The notes: a model not told the origin generated them from the sequence alone. A stretch of 64,000 bases of DNA from Prochlorococcus sp. AG-436-K22 (GCA_003212555.1 QCPK01000002.1:1-64000), one strand, 5' to 3'; shown: positions 8,447 through 17,932, numbered from the stretch's first letter. Translations and numbers: made by a program.

Positions 8447-11400
8447 TTACTTCTCTTCCTGCTCCCTCTTTTCCATGGTCTTCTTTTTAAGAAAATTAAA
8501 GAAATTAGTAAATGCTTTTTCTTTATCATATTCACCATATATATCAGTAATTATTGTACTTATGATCGCGATAAGATGATTAAAATCATTTAAGTTTAAG
8601 ATCTCCGCTGATTCCATAACTTTAACTATCCCTCCTTCTTTAATCGTATAGCCATAAGAACCTTTTAATCGGTCAACATTTTCTTTTGTTCCTGGGTAAT
8701 ATCTAAAATATATGCTGCCATCATCATTTTCCTGCTGTCCCATCATTGGGATGGGATTGTTTTCTGCAAATGGAGTGTATCCCCAATATCCCAGAAGCAT
8801 TTCATTGAAGAAATCTCTATGTTCTATAACTGATTTCTTACTAGTATTAACAAAATTAGGATTTTTTGTTTCATGAATATATTCCTCTTGAATTGACTGA
8901 CAATTTTCTTCAAACAATTTCATTGCATCTGGGTCTCCTAGCTTTGTTGCTAATGCCCAGTCAGAGCATGCACCATTTAAGTCATTTGCTGATTGCTTTG
9001 TAGTACCTCTAGCATAGTAAGCATTAGAAAGTTTTGGATTAATTTCAATTGCCTTAGTGTAATCAGCAATTGCTTTTTCAGTATTACCAATTGCTTTATA
9101 TGCATGTCCCCGAAGAACATATAAGTCTTCATTGTCAGGTGTTATTTCTACTGCTTTATTGAAGTCTTCTAAGGAACCTTGAGTATCTCCAAGCATCATT
9201 TTAGATCTACCTCTCACATCAAATGAAAAAGCATCTTCAGGGTCTTTTTCAATCGCTTTTGTTAGCATTTCAATTGCTTCTTTAAAATCTTGTTTCTCAT
9301 AAAAAGCTTCTTTACCTAGGCTTCTATAATCTTCAGTTTCAGTGTATTGAATACTGCCATCTAGAAAAAGGGAAGCAAGTTCAAAACCTAAATCTTTTGC
9401 TTTATTCCAATCTTCACGGGCACCTATTAAATCTCCTAAGCATTTCTTTGATTCGCCGCGGGCTATATAAGCAATGCAACCTTTATCATTAGCAGCTTCG
9501 GGTTTAATTTCTATTGCTTTTGTGTAATCATCAATTGCTCCTTGATAATCCTTCAAGAATGACTTAAGTTCTCCGCGATTAATATATACAACTTCATTGG
9601 TTGGATCAATTTCTATGCTCTTGTTGTAATCAGCAAAACAACTTTGATAATTACTTTCTGAAAAGCCTACATCTCCTCTTCGCAAATAATTAAAAGGATT
9701 CCTTGGGTTTATATCTATAGCTTTACTGCAATCATCAATAGCACCTTGAGTGTCTCCAAGCTCTTTCTTTGCAATACCACGGATACTGTAGGCATCGTCA
9801 TCTTTCGGGTTTATCTTTATTGCAAGGTTAAGATCACTAATGGCTTCTTCATAATTGCTGGACTCTATTTTTTTAGAAGCAATTTGTGTATAAAGATTGG
9901 TTATAAATGGACTAAATCCAAGTGCTATTGAATAATCATCCATTGCACCCATTGTTTCCTTCCCATCTCCTTCACTTATTCCTATAAAGTTTCTTGCTAC
10001 ATAGCGATTATAATAGGCAAAGGCATTGCTCGTATTAAGATCAATTGCCTTATTAAAATCTACAATAGCAGCTTTGTAGTTATCATTTTTTAGGTTTTCA
10101 ATTCCTCTAGCTAAATAGCTATTTGATTCTTCATAGTCTTCTTCTTTCGTTTGGCTAACATCTCCAATTTTCTCTTTGGCAGTTGCAAGAAAAAGATTTA
10201 CATATGAATCCTTAGGATTTATTTCTAGTGACTTCTCATAATCAATAATTGCTCCTTCTAAATCGCCAAGTTTATCCTTTGCCTTACCTCTAAATGTATA
10301 GCCATCTTCTTCTTCCGGATTTATTTTTATAGCTATTGTGTAATCATTTATTGCTCCTGTTAAGTCTCCCAAAGAAGACTTTGCATCGCCCCTCTCTTTG
10401 TATGCATTATAGTTCTTTGAATTTAATTGTATAGCTTTAGTGAAATCTTGAATAGCATCTTGGTAATCACCACAAAATCCCTTGTATCCCCCTCGAACAA
10501 CATAATAATCTGAGTTATTAGGGTCTATTTTTATTGCCTTATTATAATCATCAATCTTCCCATTAGTATCTCCACTTCCTAGATCTTTTACCGCTCCCCG
10601 TTCAAAATATGCTTTTGCATTATTAGGGTCAATCTCTATTGCCTTACTAAAATCGGCAATGGAACCTTCTTCATCAGATAGGCTTTTAGCAAGACCTCTT
10701 TGATAATAGAACAGTGAATTACTAGAGTCGATTTCTATTGCCTTACTAAAATCGGCAATAGCATCTTTATCTCCACGCCACTTCTTCTTGCTTATAGAAA
10801 GACCTCTTTTGAAATAGAAAAGTGAATTATCTGGATCAATTCCAATTGCTTTGCTTAAGTCATCAATTGCACCCTCGTAATCCTTATTTTCATATTTTAG
10901 ATTTGCGCTTTCATACAAATCTTGAGCAGTTTTATTAGAGTCAGACATTCCTCCTTGAAACTCTTTTAGGCATTGCTGAGCAATATCTCGATTGGTATAG
11001 GCATTAGGATGATTTGGATTTATCTCAATTGCCTTAGTGAAATCAGCGATTGCTCCAGTATAATCTTTTAATTCTAGCTTTGCACTTGCTCGGTTGTTAT
11101 ATGCCTTATCATAATTAGGATTGATTTCTATTGCTTTTGTGTACTCAGATATTGCTCCTGAGTAATCTTTTGAATTCCACTTTGCATTACCTAGATTGTA
11201 TTGTGCAGCAGCAACTTCAGTTACAGATGTCTTATCTTTAATATTATTGTAGTAGGCAACTAGATCAGGATGTTTCTCTTTGCTTCTAGGGATAACTTCA
11301 GAATTTCTACTTTCTTGTTTGATCGGTCCGTATTTTCTATAATCAATTTTCCCTGAACCAGAGTCAATTTTTGATGAATGAGAACTATTCCCCTGAGTAA

Positions 11401-11461
11401 TCACTTTTAGTAAATACCATAGAAACCAAATGATAAAAACTAAAGAGATAAATTCACCCAT
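8447..11461 (-). CDS. large membrane-anchored TPR protein (1004 aa, many repeats)
   Basis: N-terminal TM followed by more than 15 TPR units (YDKAYNNRASAKLELKDYTGAIADFTKAIEINPN). Confidence 0.9.
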   Translation of the reverse strand: MGEFISLVFIIWFLWYLLKVITQGNSSHSSKIDSGSGKIDYRKYGPIKQESRNSEVIPRSKEKHPDLVAYYNNIKDKTSVTEVAAAQYNLGNAKWNSKDYSGAISEYTKAIEINPNYDKAYNNRASAKLELKDYTGAIADFTKAIEINPNHPNAYTNRDIAQQCLKEFQGGMSDSNKTAQDLYESANLKYENKDYEGAIDDLSKAIGIDPDNSLFYFKRGLSISKKKWRGDKDAIADFSKAIEIDSSNSLFYYQRGLAKSLSDEEGSIADFSKAIEIDPNNAKAYFERGAVKDLGSGDTNGKIDDYNKAIKIDPNNSDYYVVRGGYKGFCGDYQDAIQDFTKAIQLNSKNYNAYKERGDAKSSLGDLTGAINDYTIAIKINPEEEDGYTFRGKAKDKLGDLEGAIIDYEKSLEINPKDSYVNLFLATAKEKIGDVSQTKEEDYEESNSYLARGIENLKNDNYKAAIVDFNKAIDLNTSNAFAYYNRYVARNFIGISEGDGKETMGAMDDYSIALGFSPFITNLYTQIASKKIESSNYEEAISDLNLAIKINPKDDDAYSIRGIAKKELGDTQGAIDDCSKAIDINPRNPFNYLRRGDVGFSESNYQSCFADYNKSIEIDPTNEVVYINRGELKSFLKDYQGAIDDYTKAIEIKPEAANDKGCIAYIARGESKKCLGDLIGAREDWNKAKDLGFELASLFLDGSIQYTETEDYRSLGKEAFYEKQDFKEAIEMLTKAIEKDPEDAFSFDVRGRSKMMLGDTQGSLEDFNKAVEITPDNEDLYVLRGHAYKAIGNTEKAIADYTKAIEINPKLSNAYYARGTTKQSANDLNGACSDWALATKLGDPDAMKLFEENCQSIQEEYIHETKNPNFVNTSKKSVIEHRDFFNEMLLGYWGYTPFAENNPIPMMGQQENDDGSIYFRYYPGTKENVDRLKGSYGYTIKEGGIVKVMESAEILNLNDFNHLIAIISTIITDIYGEYDKEKAFTNFFNFLKKKTMEKREQEEK

Positions 11462-11619
11462 TCTTTTTTTCTGTGAAAACCCATTGCAGTTGTTCTAAAT
11501 CCCAATGCAATAGTTGGACTTGAGAGAACGAACTAAACGCAATCTCCTTCTAGTTAATCTAGTCAGGACAGTCTCTCTAGTCAGAAAGCAGTAAATTTTG
11601 GTTATGGATTAAAGCAAAA

Positions 11620-11796
11620 ATGATATTTAAATCAAATGCTGGCAAATCCTTTAACCAAGAACAGGCAATCGATCTGCTGGTGTCCTTAGTCGCTACAGAT
11701 GCCAACTCAGAAAAGAAGTGGAGGAGTTTTTATAACTCCCTCTCAAGCACTGAACTACTGGATGAGTGGAACGAGTACTGGAAAACTGAGGCGTAG
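11620..11796 (+). CDS. small hypothetical protein (58 aa)
   Basis: Manual translation MIFKSNAGKSFNQEQAIDLLVSLVATDANSEKKWRSFYNSLSSTELLDEWNEYWKTEA; not in ORF track. Confidence 0.5.
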   Translation: MIFKSNAGKSFNQEQAIDLLVSLVATDANSEKKWRSFYNSLSSTELLDEWNEYWKTEA

Positions 11797-12099
11797 ATAA
11801 ATCCCAAAAAAAATTCTCAAAGATTTAAGAGGTGGTTTAACGATGTAGGCAGGACATCAATTACCCCCTGACTCCCCCCCTAAAAACATTGAATACTCCT
11901 CATAGAAAAGCGAACCACCTTTCTATAACTAGATAGTGATTCAAAGTTGGAATGGATTCACAAAAAGGTTGGAATGAGCCGAAACCTCAATTCCTTAAAT
12001 CGACTGGTATTACTAGTTTTCTTATTTAGAACTGATCAATTGAGAATGGATAAATTTTTTATGAGATGCGATCTGTAGCTTCCAGTAATTCTTATTCCT

Positions 12100-12234
12100 T
12101 TCAAATCCTAATTAGATAGAGTAAAGAAAAGAGATGGAAGAATGAGGTTTCATTCCAACTCCATTCCAACCACCGAGTATCGCTAAGATTACAGACTATG
12201 ACTGAACCCAACTACTGGCTAATGAAAAGCGAAC
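12100..12234 (+). repeat. 135-bp direct repeat copy 1, ending in a truncated EVE-domain-like gene start
   Basis: About 95% identical to 14853..14987; contains ATG at 12198 giving MTEPNYWLMKSEQ... Confidence 0.85.
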
Positions 12235-12714
12235 AATCAACTCTACCAAGGGATCTCAGCGATTTTTGAAAAGCCATACTAGCAAAATACTAGCAAGCGT
12301 CTAACCGCAGAAATCCGTTGACATCAAAGCTCGTCTTAGAAGTTTTGTGCAAGAAGGTTTTAATAGTCCACTAGAACGAGGAGCCGGTCTCTTTGGCGCT
12401 AATGAACTAACACTACCTACAGCTAAAGGGAAAAGACTTACTAAAAACAAGAAAATTACTCTCATGCAGCTATTAAAGAGAGCAACGTGCAAAGAGAAAG
12501 TATTAGATATGACTAGACACCAAAAAAAACCGCCGTTAGGCAGGCCCTTTTGGAGATCTTAAGCAAGTGTTTCCTTGTTTCCACTGCTGGAAGATCTCAA
12601 CTCCTCACAGCAGTATTTTTTACCTATAAGTCTTTATTTGGCAAGTTTTTTTGACTATCACCTTCCCAACCCTCTAAATAACTTATACCTATTGTTGAAA
12701 AAGCTTTGCTATTT

Positions 12715-13152
12715 TCAATTTATATAGTTTACTTGAGAAGTTCTTTCTCTTTCACCCATTGGGGGAACAAGCTTATTCAGCGACCTAAGAAAATAAGGTA
12801 ATACAAAGAATGTTCCAGCAGCAATCGAAACTAATAAATTCATCCAAAACTCTTCATTCTTCTTTTGTGTCCACTTAGTTCTTTTCACATTTGAATTAAC
12901 TATAGAAAAAACCTTTTTTGATTTTGCTTCTTCTTGTTTTGCTTCTTCCTGCTTTTTAATTAAAACCATCTTCTCATAGGAATCAAAACCGTAAATGTTT
13001 TCATTTCTTTTTTCAGTACTATGTGTATCTTTGTTGATTCCTTGAAATGACTTAGACATTTCACCTTCCTTCTTGACAGGAATAGGAATACCGCAGTTCC
13101 AACAATAATTTACCTTTGAATTAATCTCTGCTCGGCAATTAATGCAAATCAT
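12715..13152 (-). CDS. zinc-ribbon membrane protein
   Basis: MICINCRAEINSKVNYCWNCGIPIPVKK plus C-terminal TM. Confidence 0.7.
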   Translation of the reverse strand: MICINCRAEINSKVNYCWNCGIPIPVKKEGEMSKSFQGINKDTHSTEKRNENIYGFDSYEKMVLIKKQEEAKQEEAKSKKVFSIVNSNVKRTKWTQKKNEEFWMNLLVSIAAGTFFVLPYFLRSLNKLVPPMGERERTSQVNYIN

Positions 13153-13271
13153 TCAGAACATAAATATTACCTAAAGCATACCCACCAAAGGCAATTGCCA
13201 TACTTCATATGAACAAGAATCAATAGCAATCATTAACTATAGCCTTCTTCTTAGTGTCATTACCTTTACGC

Positions 13272-13670
13272 CTAATTAAAATCGCCAATTTTTTTACAAG
13301 ACGCTCCATGGCTTGCACCATGAGGATATATAAACTTATACCTCCAAGTAGAACGATCTATTATTGTTTCCCCATTACCAGTGAGAGGTTCTCCGTTAGC
13401 AAAAATTATGATTTGACTGTCTGTAATACTTACCTTGCTTGAACCATACCTCACAGGTTTAGAGAAGGAATCTAATTGGCTATAAAAATCAACTGTATTA
13501 GCTTTAATATTTATGTCGTATTTAGTAATCCACTGCTTACCATTATCAGCAAGGGTTCTGGAACACTCCAAGTAAAGATGATTTGCGGATTGATTTCTCT
13601 TGCAGCCAACTATTGAGAGTAACAGTACACTCACAATCGCAATCCCTTTAATTATGTTTGATGATCTCAT
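13272..13670 (-). CDS. putative lipoprotein
   Basis: MRSSNIIKGIAIVSVLLLSIVGCKRN lipobox; internal start preferred because the longer N-terminus (start 13700) overlaps the 28-bp repeat. Confidence 0.6.
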   Translation of the reverse strand: MRSSNIIKGIAIVSVLLLSIVGCKRNQSANHLYLECSRTLADNGKQWITKYDINIKANTVDFYSQLDSFSKPVRYGSSKVSITDSQIIIFANGEPLTGNGETIIDRSTWRYKFIYPHGASHGASCKKIGDFN

Positions 13671-13679
13671 GTAAGAAGT

Positions 13680-13707
13680 ATGCCGCTTTTTAAGCAGCAT
13701 TTCAAAA
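13680..13707. repeat. 28-bp direct repeat copy 1
   Basis: ATGCCGCTTTTTAAGCAGCATTTCAAAA, identical at 14640..14667. Confidence 0.9.
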
Positions 13708-13736
13708 GAACAAAAGTAATAAGCATTTCACAAATG

Positions 13737-14555
13737 CTAAATGCCCAACTTCTTTTTTCTAATTGCTTGGTACTCTTCTTCCGAAATCAACCCTCTGTCC
13801 AACATGCTCTTCAATTTCTCTAGCTGTACTTCCATGTGATCCAGCTCATCTTTCTTTTCAAAACTAAAAGGAATTGTGCGAAGTAACTTATTTATTTTTC
13901 CTGTGATTGGCTCGGAATCATCATCTGAAGTCAAATCGTCTACATTTTCTCCATTATCATCCTCTCTCTCTCTAAGTATCACTTTTGCATGCACTCTAGC
14001 CTGATCAATGCCTAGTTTTGCCCAATATACGGTGGAAGCAAAACTGATGAGATAGATCAATGCGCCTAATCTACTATCAGGTTCAAACGGTATACCAAGA
14101 ATTAAAACTAGAAGAACAATTGCTAGCTGTCCACCAAGACAAAATAGATATGGGGTATATGTTGACCTACTTAAAGCATAATAAATCCCTACGCCTGGAA
14201 TGATATGTCCAAATGCATAACCCCAACCAACATCTCTTAACCTCCTTTGAAATGCTTTCTTCTTTCCATGAATCCAGCGCTTATCATTAAAACTCTGATT
14301 CATACGACTTCGGGCTAAACCAGGGTCGTATCCTTTAGGCACAGAACTCTCTGTTCGCAGTTCGTTACAAGCAGGTTCTATTAATAAGGCCCCTTTAGGT
14401 ACTTCTATGATTATTTTATGATCAATATTTCTCAAAACAAATAATTCGGAACCATACCATTCTGAATAAGATAACGAAGCTATTTCAGCACTACGCAACT
14501 CACCAGTCCTTAATGCAATTGCCACTGCTCGATTAAAAGCGTCTTCAAATTCCAT
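13737..14555 (-). CDS. membrane protein with C-terminal SHOCT-like domain
   Basis: KSMLDRGLISEEEYQAIRKKKLGI at C-terminus; central TM segments. Confidence 0.75.
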   Translation of the reverse strand: MEFEDAFNRAVAIALRTGELRSAEIASLSYSEWYGSELFVLRNIDHKIIIEVPKGALLIEPACNELRTESSVPKGYDPGLARSRMNQSFNDKRWIHGKKKAFQRRLRDVGWGYAFGHIIPGVGIYYALSRSTYTPYLFCLGGQLAIVLLVLILGIPFEPDSRLGALIYLISFASTVYWAKLGIDQARVHAKVILREREDDNGENVDDLTSDDDSEPITGKINKLLRTIPFSFEKKDELDHMEVQLEKLKSMLDRGLISEEEYQAIRKKKLGI

Positions 14556-14639
14556 GATGCTTTAACTTCAGCTGATTAATTCAAATAAAAGCCAGTAAAA
14601 AGTGCTTGTGAATTCATTAATGCATTTCATATAACTATC

Positions 14640-14667
14640 ATGCCGCTTTTTAAGCAGCATTTCAAAA
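14640..14667. repeat. 28-bp direct repeat copy 2
   Basis: Identical to 13680..13707. Confidence 0.9.
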
Positions 14668-14673
14668 AAACAC

Positions 14674-14766
14674 GGAGACCTTAAAGATGCCTGTGAAGAC
14701 TGGAAGAAAGCAACAGAGTTAGGTGATGAAGATGCTGCAGAGTTATTGAAGGAGCATTGCGAATGA
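14674..14766 (+). pseudogene. 3' fragment of a TPR gene
   Basis: GDLKDACEDWKKATELGDEDAAELLKEHCE* resembles TPR C-terminal repeats in this window. Confidence 0.75.
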
Positions 14767-14795
14767 CCTAGTGCTTCACATGCACCCGCGCTAAA
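14765..14795 (-). pseudogene. tRNA-Pro relic (anticodon and D-arm region)
   Basis: gacctagtgcttcacatgcacccgcgcta vs gacctagtgctcccaaagcacccgcgcta in the intact tRNA-Pro. Confidence 0.65.
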
Positions 14796-14852
14796 TCAAT
14801 GCAGGATGAAGAATTAAGGGAAAGATGAATCCAACTTCTAATTCCTATTACC

Positions 14853-14987
14853 TTCAAATCCTAATTAGATAGAGTAAAGAAAAGAGATGGAAGAATGAGG
14901 TTTCATTCCAACTCCATTCCAACCATCGAGTATCGCCAAGATTACAGACTATGACTGAACCACGCTACTGGCAAATGAAAAGTGAAC
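14853..14987 (+). repeat. 135-bp direct repeat copy 2, ending in a truncated EVE-domain-like gene start
   Basis: About 95% identical to 12100..12234; ATG at 14951 gives MTEPRYWQMKSEP... Confidence 0.85.
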
Positions 14988-15082
14988 CTGTAAGCATAGA
15001 GATGGATTAGAAAGAATACAAGGAATCCCTTACGAGTAAAATACTCGCAATCTATTCATGCAAGTTCCCAAGTAAAAAGCAA

Positions 15083-15487
15083 ATGAGTGAAGAAATCACA
15101 GCGGAGTATGCCAAAAAAGCTCAGAAAGATGCTGAATGGGCTTACAACAATGCAATGGAAAAGTTCTACTACTCAATGTTGGAGGTTATTTTCTTAAGAA
15201 TCAAAAGTCATCTCAGTCCACAGGGGTTAAAGAAAGTCATAGAGATGGATGAAAAAAGGAACAACAATGAAAACCTTGGAGTTGAATTTAGCCAAAAAAC
15301 TTGGGCGGTTTTAGCAGAATCTTGGGCAGGAGCAGAAGGTCTAGCTATGACAAAAATTGCTGATCTTTATGGACTTGAGATATCTGATTTGGATATATCA
15401 AAAATTGAGAGACTTAATAAAAACCCTGATACTCCAAAATGTGAGCCAACTAATAGAAAAGATAAGAAAGAATATAATGCATATTAA
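15083..15487 (+). CDS. hypothetical protein
   Basis: ORF 134 aa, coding-like composition. Confidence 0.55.
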   Translation: MSEEITAEYAKKAQKDAEWAYNNAMEKFYYSMLEVIFLRIKSHLSPQGLKKVIEMDEKRNNNENLGVEFSQKTWAVLAESWAGAEGLAMTKIADLYGLEISDLDISKIERLNKNPDTPKCEPTNRKDKKEYNAY

Positions 15488-15662
15488 CTGGAATCTATTC
15501 CCAACAAAATACTACCCAGCAATATAGCGAGAGATATAATTTCAAAACTTCTACAGCTAATACGGGAAAGGGTCTATGCAGTGTAGGGCGACAGGGATTG
15601 ATATAGAAGGGAATAGATTATGAAGACTATAGCTAGATCAGCTCTTCAGGTAGAACAAACGG

Positions 15663-15791
15663 CTATGAATCCTTTTTCTTGAAAAATTTTTGGAACATCC
15701 ACACTAAATAAATAGTTGAGCCTATAAACAAAATCAAGCTAAAGGTACCAACTGCTGAATTTGCTGCTTCTACTGTTGGCATCTCACCCAT
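15663..15791 (-). CDS. small single-TM protein (42 aa, MGEMPTVEAANSAVGTFSLILFIGSTIYLVWMFQKFFKKKDS)
   Basis: Manual translation; C-terminal GSTIYLVWMFQKFFKKKDS identical in 16185..16277. Confidence 0.7.
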   Translation of the reverse strand: MGEMPTVEAANSAVGTFSLILFIGSTIYLVWMFQKFFKKKDS

Positions 15792-15810
15792 GCTTTTTTC
15801 TCCTTTACTT

Positions 15811-16110
15811 TTAGTGAGTTACTGAGCCATCCATAATCGTGATATTGGTATCACTAGAGTTAGCCCAGCGTAATTTACTTAACTCTTGATAATCGGCTCT
15901 GTTGTAAGCCTCTGAAGCTACTTCTTTAGATGGAAATTCAATAATCACAGCAAGGTGACCGCCTTTACCTTCAACAGTTTTTGCATCTAGATCTTTAGCA
16001 GCAACCTTGCCACCAATTGATTCAATCCAGGTAGCAAAGCCTTGTACATATTCTCCAAACCCTTCTGGATTAGTGACTGTTGTTGTAACGATCCAATACC
16101 CCTTAGACAT
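15811..16110 (-). CDS. DUF1330-like protein
   Basis: GGKVAAKDLDAKTVEGKGGHLAVIIEFPSKEVASEAYNRADYQELSKLR. Confidence 0.75.
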   Translation of the reverse strand: MSKGYWIVTTTVTNPEGFGEYVQGFATWIESIGGKVAAKDLDAKTVEGKGGHLAVIIEFPSKEVASEAYNRADYQELSKLRWANSSDTNITIMDGSVTH

Positions 16111-16184
16111 GAAAATTTTCTATAAGAATAACAGCATCTCATATTTGATCCGTCAAAGGGCAACACTTCAGGCAGTTTTAAAAG

Positions 16185-16277
16185 CTATGAATCTTTCTTC
16201 TTGAAAAACTTTTGGAACATCCAAACCAAGTAAATGGTTGATCCAACTAGCAACAGCATTGGGAAAAGTGTTTCCAT
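16185..16277 (-). CDS. small single-TM protein (30 aa, METLFPMLLLVGSTIYLVWMFQKFFKKKDS)
   Basis: Manual translation; shares its C-terminus with 15663..15791. Confidence 0.65.
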   Translation of the reverse strand: METLFPMLLLVGSTIYLVWMFQKFFKKKDS

Positions 16278-16369
16278 AAGTCCCTTCAAGTCTCTGTTAT
16301 GCACGAAATATGCACGAAAGTAGTTTTGACCCTGTTTTGGCCTTCCCTGAGATCCCTTGCAAATACTAA

Positions 16370-16443
16370 TCGGGGCGACAGGATTCGAACCTGCGACCTA
16401 GTGCTCCCAAAGCACCCGCGCTACCAAACTGCGCCACGCCCCG
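16370..16443 (-). tRNA. tRNA-Pro(TGG)
   Basis: Complete cloverleaf-compatible 74 nt, anticodon loop TTTGGGA, TTCGAAT T-loop. Confidence 0.95.
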
Positions 16444-16533
16444 TTTACAGACATTCTAGACCCTAACTAGAGTTAAGTGCCAGCAATGCTTTTGCTGCTT
16501 GCATCAACAAGCCTCAGATGCGATCATTTAGAC

Positions 16534-16568
16534 AACGTTTGTCGCCCGTTTGTCGCCCGTTTGTCGCC
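16534..16568 (+). repeat. three tandem 11-bp repeats (cgtttgtcgcc) upstream of integrase
   Basis: acgtttgtcgcccgtttgtcgcccgtttgtcgcccg read directly; boundaries accurate to a few bases. Confidence 0.9.
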
Positions 16569-16585
16569 CGCTTTAGCTAAGAACA

Positions 16586-17781
16586 ATGCCCTCGCGTAAG
16601 CACGCTGATGATTGGGTACTGGCTCTGAGAGACCAGCTCCGTTTAAGCGTAGGTTCAGCTTACCGAGTTGGGGAGCGTCGTGGCAAAACAAAATTGGATG
16701 TTCGTTTTCAAAACGGCACAAGACAGTACGCAACTCTAGACATAGCTTGGCTTCCTGCTAACTCAAGAAAGATCCAAGAGAGTGTTGAAAAGGTTGCTGG
16801 ACTTGTAACAGGGGGAAGAAATGTCAAAGAAGCTTATGAAGCCCTTTTTGGAGCTTCTATACCAGTTCCAGAAGCAAACGAGTCAGCATCCGCTCTATTA
16901 GTTCAAGCATGGGATCTATTTGGGGCTTATAAAATTAGAAAAAATAAAATAAAAGCATCCACCTGGAATAAGGATTACGGGACAACTGGCAGACGATTAA
17001 AAGAAGTTTCTGATGCTAAAGACGCTTTTGACCTATTAGAGAGAGCTGGAGAGAAATGGGAAGCAGGATCAAGACAGAGGCAAATATCACTTCAACACAT
17101 TTCTGCAATGCTCAAGAGGGAGAAAAGATCTTAGCTGCTAATCGTTGGACTCCCCCAGTTGAATTAAAAGGGTTTTATGGGGATAAGGTTGAAGCCAAGC
17201 AAGATGCAGTTCCTTTGCAAGATGATGAAATTATTACTTTCCTAAAAAGCTTGCCTGTTGAATCCAAACATCCCCGAGACAAAGAGGCGGCAAAGCGTTG
17301 GAAGTTTGCTTTTGAATTAATGGCCGCCTTTGGTCTACGTCCAATCGAAATTAAACATCTAGCAGTTGAGAATGGAGAATTATGGTGCAATTACATTAAG
17401 CGCAGCGGGTCAGGTCAGACAAAACCTAGAAGACTTAGATGCCTAAATTCATGGGCTTCTGAATGGAATTTAATAGAACGTATAGCCAATAATGAACCAT
17501 TACCCCTATGCAAAGTAGGTGTTGCTGATGCTGCACGTACTTATCTTAAGAGACAAAAGTCATGGGATTCTTTAGCTAAGGCTGGCAAGACTTCCTACAG
17601 CTTCAGACATGGCTTTGCACTGAGATGTCACCAACAATATGGACTAAGCGTAAGGATTGCATCCGCACTGTTAGGACACAGTACAGATACGCACATTAGA
17701 TCTTATGGAACTTGGACTGATGAGGATGAAATTGATAAGGCTTTAGCTCGAGGCCAAAGATACAAGGAGTTGACAAGTTAG
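16586..17781 (+). CDS. tyrosine recombinase/integrase interrupted by one frameshift (ORFs 16586..17134 and 17056..17781)
   Basis: Catalytic-like motifs AFGLRPIEIKHL, SYSFRHGFALR, LLGHSTDTHIRSYG; N-terminal half in another frame. Confidence 0.85.
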
Positions 17782-17932
17782 ACCAACCTGTTCACTATGG
17801 GTCTCAACAAGACTTTGCCGCGTGGGGATGCGTAATCCTCGCAGTTATTTTTATAACTGACTTGTCTGGTTAAACGTCCAGAGGGTGCAAACGATATAAA
17901 CACCGACAGGTCCAGAGGGCCTTAATACACTT

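Noticed and set aside
12301-12562. Opposing ORFs 12301..12492 (-) and 12347..12562 (+)
   Set aside because: Mutually antisense, no recognisable features; probably decayed sequence
16300-16320. Paired TGCACGAAA repeats downstream of tRNA-Pro, with similar GCACG pairs near 2692..2716, as integrase sites
   Set aside because: Orientation and spacing do not match between the two places; too short to support
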